The translations under genes and the position numbers were made by a program. Under the pieces are notes generated by a model that saw only the letters and a program-made list of their open reading frames with translations, had not been told where the DNA came from and did not search any database. Of a stretch of DNA of 64,000 nucleotides, positions 49,700 to 56,662 are shown one piece after another (position 1 is the first letter of the stretch; the number at the start of each line of letters is the position of its first letter). The DNA is taken from the NCBI RefSeq assembly GCF_030012215.1, contig NZ_JASCXX010000006.1, positions 1-64,000 on the forward strand. The letters are read 5' to 3'. This DNA comes from Anaerobaca lacustris. Its GTDB lineage: Bacteria; Planctomycetota; Phycisphaerae; Sedimentisphaerales; Anaerobacaceae.

Positions 49700-51478
49700 A
49701 TGGACAACAGCAAGATCACCATCACGATCAACAATCAGCCGTACAAGGTCGATCCGGGGCAGACGGTGATGCAGGCGGCCGATCAGTGCGGATACCGCAT
49801 CCCCCGCTTGTGCTATCATCCCAAGCTGTCGATCGAAGGGGCGTGTCGCGTTTGCATCGTCCAGATCGAGGGCGTCCGGAACTATGTGGCGTCCTGCGCC
49901 TATCCTGTGGCGGACGGCATGAAGGTCCACACCAACACCAAGGAACTGCGCCGGGCCCGACGGGACATCGTCGAGCTGCTGCTCGACAACCATCCGATGG
50001 ACTGCCACACCTGCGACCGGGACAGCAACTGCGAATTGCAGCGACTGGCCTACTCGATGGGCATTCGCCAGCGGCATTTTGAAGGGGAGCGCAAACACTA
50101 CGAGATCGACCTGTCCTCGACCAGTGTCGTTCGCAACCCGGACAAATGCATCCTTTGCGGGCGCTGCGTCCGCATGTGCTCGGAAATCCAAGGCGTCCAC
50201 TGCCTGACGCAGGCCCATCGGGGGTTCAATACGGTCGTCATGCCGGCCTACAATCTGCCGTTTGCCGAGACCGTGTGCACAACCTGCGGCCAGTGCATCA
50301 ACGTCTGCCCGACGGCCTCGTTTGTGGAGAAGAACTACACCCAGGACCTGTTCGAGAAGCTCAACGATCCGGACCTGATCACGGTTGCACAGGTTGCGCC
50401 GTCGGTTCGCGCCGCCATCGGCGAAGGTTTCGGCCTGCCGCCCGGACGCAACATGGAGGGCCAGATCGCCGCAACGCTGCGGCACATGGGCTTCAACTAC
50501 GTTTTCGACACGCAATTCTCGGCCGATCTGACCATCATGGAGGAAGCCAGCGAATTCCTCGAACGCGTTCAGTCCAAGGGCCCGCTGCCCCTGATCACCT
50601 CGTGCTCCAGCGCCTGGATGAAGTACTTGGAGCAGTTCTATCCCGACCTGATCGAGAACATCTCGACGGCCAAGTCGCCGATGTCGATGGCCTCGGCGAT
50701 GATCAAGACGTACTTTGCCGAGAAGATCAAGGTCGATCCGCAGAAGATCCTCAGCGTGGCGTTCATGTGCTGCACGGCCAAGAAGTACGAGGCGGCCCGG
50801 CCGGAGCTGGACGTGCGCGGGATGCGGGCGACCGACATCGTCATCACCACGCGCGAGCTGGCCTGGATGGCCAAATCGGCCGGCATCGACTTCGTCAACA
50901 TCAAGCCGGAGAAGTTCGACGAGCCGCTGGGACTCTCCTCCGGCGCCGGCGCCATCTTCGGCGTCACCGGCGGCGTGATGGAGGCCGCGATTCGTACGGC
51001 CTACGAACTCTGTACCGGCGAAACGCTGATCGACATCGAGTTGAACGATATTCGCGGCTTCAAAGGCATCAAGGAGGCCAAGGTCGTCCTCGACGGCCAG
51101 GAACTGCGCATCGCCGTCGCGCATGGGCTGGGCAACGCCCACGAGGTGCTCGAGATGGTTCGCAAGGACCGCAGCCGGTTCCACTTCGTCGAGGTGATGG
51201 GATGCCCCGGCGGGTGCATCGGCGGCGGCGGCCAGCCCTATGCGACCGCCAACTCGATTCCGTTGGATGAGGAATGCCTCAGACTGCGCGCCCAAGCACT
51301 CTACGGCCTGGATCGCGAGAAGACGATTCGTCGCAGCCATGAGAACCCGGACGTGCAGCGGCTGTACCGGGAATTCCTGGGGCGGCCGCTCAGCGAGAAG
51401 TCGCACGAGTTGCTCCACACGCATTACAAGGCGCACCTGCCGAAGGGGATCGTCTCGCCCAATCTCAAGGTGGTCTAA
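49700..51478 (+). CDS. hydA: [FeFe]-hydrogenase catalytic subunit with non-canonical H-cluster motifs
   Basis: A 592-residue HydA/HndD homologue. N-terminal [2Fe-2S] domain, a His-Cys3 [4Fe-4S] site (NHPMDCHTCDRDSNCELQ), a two-cluster ferredoxin (CILCGRCVRMC, CTTCGQCINVC), then the H-cluster domain. The L1 motif reads T300-S-C-S-S-A-W306 instead of TSCCPxW, so the position of the second Cys, a known [4Fe-4S] ligand, is Ser303. L2 reads M356-C-C-T-A-K-K-Y-E instead of MPCxxKxxE, giving an extra Cys357. L3 is normal (E498, C502, C506, GGGG). A small-subunit-like tail follows. It is fully embedded in a hydrogenase operon, so it is probably functional, but its active site may be modified. Confidence 0.85.
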   Translation: MDNSKITITINNQPYKVDPGQTVMQAADQCGYRIPRLCYHPKLSIEGACRVCIVQIEGVRNYVASCAYPVADGMKVHTNTKELRRARRDIVELLLDNHPMDCHTCDRDSNCELQRLAYSMGIRQRHFEGERKHYEIDLSSTSVVRNPDKCILCGRCVRMCSEIQGVHCLTQAHRGFNTVVMPAYNLPFAETVCTTCGQCINVCPTASFVEKNYTQDLFEKLNDPDLITVAQVAPSVRAAIGEGFGLPPGRNMEGQIAATLRHMGFNYVFDTQFSADLTIMEEASEFLERVQSKGPLPLITSCSSAWMKYLEQFYPDLIENISTAKSPMSMASAMIKTYFAEKIKVDPQKILSVAFMCCTAKKYEAARPELDVRGMRATDIVITTRELAWMAKSAGIDFVNIKPEKFDEPLGLSSGAGAIFGVTGGVMEAAIRTAYELCTGETLIDIELNDIRGFKGIKEAKVVLDGQELRIAVAHGLGNAHEVLEMVRKDRSRFHFVEVMGCPGGCIGGGGQPYATANSIPLDEECLRLRAQALYGLDREKTIRRSHENPDVQRLYREFLGRPLSEKSHELLHTHYKAHLPKGIVSPNLKVV

Positions 51479-51490
51479 GGGGGTGGTTTT

Positions 51491-53008
51491 GTGACGACAG
51501 TTGCATTCAACAACAACACAACGGCCAGCGTGGCCGATTGGATCAAAGACCGGATCAAGCCGGAGCAGATCGAGAAGTATCTCGACGACGGGCGATGCTT
51601 TATCGACGCCGAGGCCATCGAACGGGCTCTGGATGCCAACAGGAAGCCCGATCCGAAGCGGGTCAGAGACATTGTGCAGAAGTCTCTGGCCATCGAGACG
51701 CTGACGCCGGAGGAGACGGCGTGCCTGATCCACGTGGACGATCCCGAACTGCTCGCCGAGATGCGGCAGGCAGCGCAGGCGGTCAAGATCAAGGTCTACG
51801 ACAATCGCATCGTAACATTTGCGCCGTTGTATCTGGGCAATCTGTGCGTCAACAACTGCGCGTACTGCGGTTTCCGCAGCAGCAACGGCTCGGAACATCG
51901 CCGCGTGCTGACGCTCGACGAGGTCCGGCGGGAGATCGAAGTCCTGGCCGGGCAGATCGGCCACAAGCGGCTGATCGTCGTCTACGGCGAACACCCGGCC
52001 ACCGACGTTCAGTACATCGCCTCGACACTCCAGGCGATTGCAGATGTGAAGGTCAAGACACGGAGAGGCTGGGGCCAGATTCGCCGCTGCAACGTCAATG
52101 CGGCCCCGATGTCGGTCGAAGAGCTGGCCATGCTCAACGAGGTCGGCATCGGCACGTTCCAGGTGTTCCAGGAGACGTATCACCGACCGACCTACGAGCG
52201 GCTGCATCCGCAGAACACCATCAAGGGCAACTACCTTTGGCGGCTTTATGCGATGCACCGCGCGATGGAGGCCGGCATCGACGACGTCGGGATCGCCCCG
52301 CTGCTCGGCCTCTACGACTGGCGGTTCGAGGTGATGGCGCTGCTGTATCACGCCATCGAACTCGAGGCGAAGTTCGGCATCGGGCCGCACACGATCTCGT
52401 TCCCGCGAATCGAGCCGGCGCACAACACGCCGTTGACCCAGAACCCGGGATATGCCGTCGGCGACGAGGAATTCAAGAAGCTGGTGACTGTCATCCGGCT
52501 GGCGGTTCCGTATACCGGCATGATCCTCACCGCACGGGAAGACGCCCAACTGCGGCGAGAGGTCCTGCCGCTGGGCTGCACCCAGACCGATGCATCGAGC
52601 CGGATCGGGATCGGCGGCTACGCCGATCTGATCGACGGCGATCAGCAGGGCGACCGCCAGCAGTTCCTTCTGGGCGACACCCGTTCGCTCGATACCGTGG
52701 TCCGGGAGTTGGCCGAGGCCGGCTGCATCACGTCCTTCTGCACCGCCGGCTATCGCTGCGGGCGAACCGGGCAGAAGATCATGGGACTGTTGCGGAGCGG
52801 CAAGGAAGGGCAGTTCTGCAAGCTCAACGCCGTCATCACATTCCGGGAATGGCTCGATGATTTCGGCAGTCCCGAGACGATTGCGGTCGGCGAGAAGGTG
52901 ATCGCCCAAGAGATCGAGCAGGTCAGAGAGAAGATGCCGGAGATCTTTGACCAGTTCATGCGCTATTACGAGAAAACTCAGGCCGGCGATAGAGACCTGT
53001 ATTTCTGA
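51491..53008 (+). CDS. hydG: [FeFe]-hydrogenase maturase HydG with altered auxiliary-cluster motif
   Basis: Radical SAM tyrosine lyase of 505 residues that makes the Fe(CO)2CN synthon of the H-cluster. The SAM cluster motif is C119-V-N-N-C123-A-Y-C126. The C-terminal auxiliary cluster motif, normally CX2CX22C, here has Cys417 and Cys443 at the expected spacing but Gly420 in place of the middle cysteine, with Cys423 three residues on (CTAGYRCGRTG). GTG start with AAGGGGGTGG upstream, 12 nt after hydA. Its stop codon lies inside the left copy of a 14-bp repeat flanking the inserted element. Confidence 0.9.
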   Translation: MTTVAFNNNTTASVADWIKDRIKPEQIEKYLDDGRCFIDAEAIERALDANRKPDPKRVRDIVQKSLAIETLTPEETACLIHVDDPELLAEMRQAAQAVKIKVYDNRIVTFAPLYLGNLCVNNCAYCGFRSSNGSEHRRVLTLDEVRREIEVLAGQIGHKRLIVVYGEHPATDVQYIASTLQAIADVKVKTRRGWGQIRRCNVNAAPMSVEELAMLNEVGIGTFQVFQETYHRPTYERLHPQNTIKGNYLWRLYAMHRAMEAGIDDVGIAPLLGLYDWRFEVMALLYHAIELEAKFGIGPHTISFPRIEPAHNTPLTQNPGYAVGDEEFKKLVTVIRLAVPYTGMILTAREDAQLRREVLPLGCTQTDASSRIGIGGYADLIDGDQQGDRQQFLLGDTRSLDTVVRELAEAGCITSFCTAGYRCGRTGQKIMGLLRSGKEGQFCKLNAVITFREWLDDFGSPETIAVGEKVIAQEIEQVREKMPEIFDQFMRYYEKTQAGDRDLYF

Positions 53009-53014
53009 CAAGAG
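53001..53014 (+). repeat. 14-bp direct repeat, left copy
   Basis: ATTTCTGACAAGAG, containing the hydG stop codon. Identical to 53186-53199. The pair flanks the inverted-repeat element. Confidence 0.9.
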
Positions 53015-53180
53015 TTCTGTAAAATGGAGGTTAGGCCTACATTGCTCAAGGAAATCGTTCTTCTGATTTCCTTGAGTGATTACGACAACAAACTACATCT
53101 GCAGGGTTACGGTTATGGGAGGAAAAATCAAGACACCGATTTTTCCTCCCATAAGTAGGCCTAACCTCCATTTTTCAGAA
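53015..53180. mobile_element. MITE-like nested inverted-repeat element
   Basis: A 166-bp non-coding element with 26-bp terminal inverted repeats (53015-53040 and 53155-53180) that differ at one position. Inside are two further hairpins: a 16-bp stem with two G-U pairs (53041-53056/53065-53080, 8-nt loop) and a perfect 17-bp stem (53113-53129/53138-53154, 8-nt loop), joined by a 32-nt unpaired linker. The whole can fold as a three-way junction. It is AT-richer than the genes around it. The flanking 14-bp direct repeats look like a target-site duplication, although CCCCA separates the right one from the terminus. Removing the element and one repeat copy would leave a normal 25-nt hydG-hydC spacing. 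Confidence 0.7.
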
Positions 53181-53185
53181 CCCCA

Positions 53186-53199
53186 ATTTCTGACAAGAG
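53186..53199 (+). repeat. 14-bp direct repeat, right copy
   Basis: Second ATTTCTGACAAGAG, 5 nt outside the right inverted-repeat terminus and 20 nt upstream of the next start codon. Confidence 0.9.
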
Positions 53200-53219
53200 A
53201 TTTGACGAGGACATTGGAC

Positions 53220-53738
53220 ATGGCAACGACCCAGGCGAACGACGCCGTCGCACCGGATGAACAGAAACTCGCACAACTGAAGGACTTCATCGCTCAGACG
53301 CGGCAGGACGAGCATCCCGACTCCTTCCTGATCGCCGTCTTGCACAGGGCGCAGGAGCTTTACGGCTATCTGCCGGTTCCGGTGATGGACGAAGTCGCCG
53401 AGGCGATGGGGATTCCGACGGCGCATATCTGGGGTGTCGCGACATTCTATCACTACTTCAATCTGACGCCTCCGGGCCAACACGTGATCTCGGTCTGTCT
53501 TGGGACGGCCTGCTACGTGCGCGGGGCCGGACAGATCCTTCAGGCCCTCAAGGACGAACTGAAGATCGACATGGGGCAGGTGACGGAGGACGGGTTGTTC
53601 TCGTTGCAGCCGGCGCGCTGTCTCGGCGCCTGCGGTCTGGCCCCCGTCGTGATGATCGACGACAAGATTCACGGCGATCTGACGCCCAAGAAGATGGTCC
53701 AGATCGTCAACCAATACCGCAAGCAGGCCAAGAAGTAA
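53220..53738 (+). CDS. hydC: NuoE-like [2Fe-2S] subunit of the hydrogenase (HydC/HndA)
   Basis: A 172-residue 24-kDa-type subunit. The cluster is held by CLGTACYVRGA (C-X4-C) and RCLGACGLAP (C-X3-C). It pairs with HydB in NADH oxidation. ATG 53220 is chosen; the 48 codons open upstream read through the inserted element and are not part of the family. In most operons this gene is first; here it follows hydG, separated by the inverted-repeat element. Confidence 0.9.
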   Translation: MATTQANDAVAPDEQKLAQLKDFIAQTRQDEHPDSFLIAVLHRAQELYGYLPVPVMDEVAEAMGIPTAHIWGVATFYHYFNLTPPGQHVISVCLGTACYVRGAGQILQALKDELKIDMGQVTEDGLFSLQPARCLGACGLAPVVMIDDKIHGDLTPKKMVQIVNQYRKQAKK

Positions 53739-53741
53739 GTG

Positions 53742-54827
53742 ATGCTCTCGCGGACACAGACCATATTGGAGAGGGTCTTTACCGCCGACGTTCCCGACCG
53801 GGCGGATATCGAGCACCTTCTGCGTCTGGATGACGAGCGGTACGTTCAGTTGCTGTTCGACTTCGCCGACGTGGTCCGCCGGGAGTACGTCGGCGACGGA
53901 GTGCTGCTGCGTGGGATCATCGAATTCTCGAATTCCTGTCGGGGCACGTGTGCGTATTGCGGGCTGCGGGCGGCCAACCGCCGGCTGAAACGCTATCGTC
54001 TGACGCATGCGGAGATCCTGACGGCGGCGGAGAATGTCTGTCGCTCCGGCCTGAAAACCGTTGTCTTGCAGAGTGGCGAAGAGGATAATCTCGACGCCGA
54101 CGCCCTTGCGGCGGTCATTGAAGAGATCAAATCGCGATTTGACGTGGCGGTGACGCTCTCGGTGGGGGAACGCGACCGCCGCGACTACGCGATGTGGAAA
54201 GAGGCCGGGGCGGATCGATACCTGCTCAAGATCGAGACCTCCGACCCCGAACTGTACGGTCAGTTGCATCCTGGAATGAGCTTCGAGAACCGGATACGAT
54301 GCCTGGTGGACCTGGCGGAACTGGGATATCAGACCGGTTCCGGCAACCTGGTCGGTCTGCGCGGTCAGACCGCCGAGTCTCTCGCCGGTGACATCGTGTT
54401 CTTCAAGAAGGGCGATTTCGACATGATCAGCGTCAGTCCGTTCATCGCACACGCCGAGACGCCTCTGGCGGACGAGCCGGCGGGCGATTTGGTGATGACC
54501 CTGAAGATGACGGCTCTGGCCCGGATCGTCAGCCGCAACGCCCATATCCCCGCCACCACGGCGATCGGATCGCTGGGCGGCCGGGACGAGCGGCCTCGGG
54601 CGCTCGGTGTCGGCGCCAACGTGTTGATGCCGAATTTCACCCCGGCGCCGTATCGGCAGCAGTATGAGATTTATCCCAACAAGCGGTGTGTGATGGAAGA
54701 CCCCGGCGCCTGCCCGGGCTGCATGGGGCACATGGTCGCCGCCCTGGGCCGGTTCGTCGATCTGGACAAGGGCCACTCTCTGAAGTCAAGATCGGCGGTG
54801 GGCCCAATCGCGATACGAAGCAAGTAA
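53742..54827 (+). CDS. hydE: [FeFe]-hydrogenase maturase HydE (radical SAM)
   Basis: Radical SAM enzyme of 361 residues. The cluster motif is CRGTCAYCGLR (CX3CX2C) near residue 67, with SGEEDN, KIETSDPELY and QTGSGNLVGLRGQT typical of HydE, which acts on the HydG product during H-cluster assembly. A C-terminal CPGC pair is also present. ATG 53742 lies 3 nt after the previous stop. With hydG it gives two of the three maturases; the GTPase hydF is not in this window. Confidence 0.9.
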   Translation: MLSRTQTILERVFTADVPDRADIEHLLRLDDERYVQLLFDFADVVRREYVGDGVLLRGIIEFSNSCRGTCAYCGLRAANRRLKRYRLTHAEILTAAENVCRSGLKTVVLQSGEEDNLDADALAAVIEEIKSRFDVAVTLSVGERDRRDYAMWKEAGADRYLLKIETSDPELYGQLHPGMSFENRIRCLVDLAELGYQTGSGNLVGLRGQTAESLAGDIVFFKKGDFDMISVSPFIAHAETPLADEPAGDLVMTLKMTALARIVSRNAHIPATTAIGSLGGRDERPRALGVGANVLMPNFTPAPYRQQYEIYPNKRCVMEDPGACPGCMGHMVAALGRFVDLDKGHSLKSRSAVGPIAIRSK

Positions 54828-54856
54828 GATTCTGCCAAGTGAAGGAGAAGTGCGCA

Positions 54857-55246
54857 ATGGCGAAAAAGGTGCTGATGATTGATGATGATCCGGAATTTGT
54901 CGATGCGATCTCGAACCTGCTCGATGCCAAGGGTTATGAGGTGCATACCGCTTCGAACGGCAAAGACGGGGTGGCGGCCGCCAAGGCGGAAGACCCGGAT
55001 CTCATCTTGCTCGACGTGATGATGACGACCAAGCACGAGGGCTTCGACGTGGCGCGGGAACTGCACGAGGACCCGAAGGCCAAGGATACGCCGATTCTGA
55101 TGATGACGGGGATTCGCCGCGAGATGAACCTGCCGTTCGGTTTCGAGCCCGATGAGGCATGGCTGCCGGTCAAGCAGGTGCTGGAGAAGCCGGTGAAGCC
55201 CGAGGTCCTGCTCAAGGCGATCGACGAGCACATTCGCAAGGCGTGA
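54857..55246 (+). CDS. Receiver-only response regulator
   Basis: A 129-residue CheY-like protein, ATG 54857 with AAGGAG 9 nt upstream. Acidic residues Asp9-Asp11 and the phospho-acceptor Asp53 (LILLDVMM), then the Lys of LEKPVKPE. A short insertion near residues 100-112 (PFGFEPDEAWLPV) is characteristic of a stand-alone receiver subgroup. It has no output domain, so it works by protein contact. As last gene of the hydrogen operon it is the probable partner of the Cache kinase at 45676. Confidence 0.8.
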   Translation: MAKKVLMIDDDPEFVDAISNLLDAKGYEVHTASNGKDGVAAAKAEDPDLILLDVMMTTKHEGFDVARELHEDPKAKDTPILMMTGIRREMNLPFGFEPDEAWLPVKQVLEKPVKPEVLLKAIDEHIRKA

Positions 55247-55261
55247 CGGAAACCCGCACGG

Positions 55262-55292
55262 GCCGCGCGCGTGCATGCGACAGGCGCGCGGC
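55262..55292 (+). terminator. GC-rich hairpin after the hydrogen operon
   Basis: GCCGCGCGC (55262-55270) and GCGCGCGGC (55284-55292) form a perfect 9-bp stem with a 13-nt loop, 15 nt after the response-regulator stop codon. No T-tract. It would also lie at the 3' end of the convergent small ORF. Confidence 0.5.
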
Positions 55293-55309
55293 AACGTGCG
55301 TCGACGGAC

Positions 55310-55546
55310 TCAGGATGGCCGGAGCCTGCTGTGACCGGTTGCGGCCTGCGTCCTCGCGCCGGCGCCGACGGCAGGGCTGTCGTGCAGGTCAGGAAGGCGT
55401 GGCTTCGGCCCCGAGGACGCTTGCGTCGCCGATGCGCCGTCGCGCACGATGCCGTCGCGGAGGGAGCCTATGGAGCGCCACAGATGCAGGATCAGGTAGA
55501 GGATACCGATGCTGCAAAGGACGTCTGTGAGTATGCTGTCCATCAT
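55310..55546 (-). CDS. Possible small membrane protein, candidate Pho-regulated gene
   Basis: A 78-residue frame starting at the ATG complementary to 55544-55546, with AGGGG 5 nt upstream. The first 22 residues form a hydrophobic segment (MMDSILTDVLCSIGILYLIL), then a basic, Pro/Ala-rich tail. No family is recognised and the tail composition is typical of GC-rich non-coding frames, so coding is uncertain. What favours it is position: a six-unit Pho-type repeat array with a -10 box points directly at it. The transcript could instead be a regulatory RNA. Confidence 0.35.
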   Translation of the reverse strand: MMDSILTDVLCSIGILYLILHLWRSIGSLRDGIVRDGASATQASSGPKPRLPDLHDSPAVGAGARTQAATGHSRLRPS

Positions 55547-55634
55547 CGCACCCCTGAGAAGGCCTCTGCCGACCTCTTTGATTTCACTTCGCCAACGGTC
55601 TCTGCGCCGCCGCGCGGGGCAGGCCATTGCTGAA

Positions 55635-55710
55635 AACATACGGCTTGAGCGTTAGGGTGGAGTTAGTCATATGTTAGAACTTGGTTAGGATTGTGTTCGT
55701 GTTGTGTTAG
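55635..55710 (-). promoter_or_regulatory. Leftward Pho-box array with -10 element
   Basis: On the plus strand GTTAG begins at 55651, 55662, 55673, 55684 and 55706, with GTTCG at 55695: six units at an exact 11-bp period. Read on the minus strand this is CTAAC(N6) repeated, as before pstS and the porin. A TATGTT -10 box (55640 to 55635) follows the last unit after 10 nt, the same spacing as at pstS. A separate perfect TATAAT (55789-55794) on the plus strand may serve phoB. Confidence 0.6.
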
Positions 55711-55858
55711 AATCGGCCTTGGCGAGGGAGGCAGCCGCGGCGTTCCACGTCTTGGCAAAACTTGCGTGTCGCCTGTGCCGTGGTCCCGTATAATCATCCG
55801 CAAAATCAACCTGCGGTCGGCGTGACTGTGGGCCGTCCCTGCGGCGTGGGAGATCGCG

Positions 55859-56542
55859 ATGGCAAAACCAACTGTTCTTGTCGTGGACGACGAAGAAGAC
55901 ATCCGGGAACTGGTCGAGTTGAACCTGCGCCGCGAGGGGTATCAGGTCCTGGCGTGTGAAACGGGCGAGCAGGCCCTGAACCGAGTTTTGTCCAAGGCCC
56001 CTGACGTGGTCATTCTCGACCTGATGCTGCCGGGGATCGACGGACTGGAGGTCTGCAAGCGATTGAAGGCCGATCCCAAGACCCAGAAGATCGCTGTGGT
56101 GATGCTGACGGCCAAGGGGGAGGAGGCGGACATCGTTACCGGCCTGGAACTGGGCGCCGACGACTACGTGACGAAGCCCTTCAGCGGCAAGGTCCTCGTG
56201 GCCCGCGTGCGGCGTCTGCTGCGAAAGCAGCGTGATGAGACCGACCTGCAGGCGGTCGTCAGAATCCACGAACTGACCATCGATCCGAGCCGGCATGAGG
56301 TCCTGATCGGCGAACGAGCGGTCGCTCTGACGCTGACGGAATTCAACATCCTGCACACGCTGGCCCGCAGGCCGGGGCGGGTCTTCACACGCTATCAGAT
56401 CGTGGATTCCATCCACGGCAGCGATTACCTCGTGACGGATCGGGCCGTGGACGTGCAAATCGTATCTCTCCGCAAAAAACTGGGCCCCTGTGCGAAATAT
56501 ATCGAGACGGTCAGAGGCGTTGGATATCGGTTCACGGACTGA
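55859..56542 (+). CDS. phoB: PhoB-type phosphate response regulator
   Basis: An OmpR/PhoB-class regulator of 227 residues. The receiver domain has Asp10/Asp11, phospho-acceptor Asp54 (VVILDLMLP) and VTKPF; the winged helix (about 130-226) has LTLTEFNILHTLARRPGRVFTR and DVQIVSLRKKLG...VRGVGYRF. Gene content downstream (phosphate transporters, PhoR-like kinase, porin, pstS) identifies it as the phosphate-starvation activator. It should bind the CTAAC-type 11-bp repeats found upstream of pstS, the porin and in its own upstream region. Confidence 0.9.
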   Translation: MAKPTVLVVDDEEDIRELVELNLRREGYQVLACETGEQALNRVLSKAPDVVILDLMLPGIDGLEVCKRLKADPKTQKIAVVMLTAKGEEADIVTGLELGADDYVTKPFSGKVLVARVRRLLRKQRDETDLQAVVRIHELTIDPSRHEVLIGERAVALTLTEFNILHTLARRPGRVFTRYQIVDSIHGSDYLVTDRAVDVQIVSLRKKLGPCAKYIETVRGVGYRFTD

Positions 56543-56662
56543 TTTGCCGCCGCGAGAGGACGCGCGTTTGACGAGAAGCTTCTTGACCGATCCGGGAGAA
56601 ACGAATAAAAAGACCCTTCCGTCAGGGGTATTTGACATTCGCGTGTTTCGTAAGCGGATTCT

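Noticed and set aside
47438-53011. A 1857-codon open frame on the minus strand across the hydrogenase genes
   Set aside because: It is antisense to seven well-supported genes and has the His/Arg/Asp-rich composition of a frame mirrored from GC-rich codons; no family pattern. Similar long antisense frames at 8608-11076, 3553-5085, 28877-30337 and 59191-62019 were dropped for the same reason.
53015-53180. Retron-type msr/msd RNA as an explanation of the nested repeats
   Set aside because: No reverse transcriptase gene is in the window, and the flanking direct repeats fit an insertion better.
55651-55710. CRISPR-like or simple tandem repeat
   Set aside because: Only five bases repeat in each 11-bp unit, and the same unit occurs before pstS and the porin, so a transcription-factor array is the better reading.
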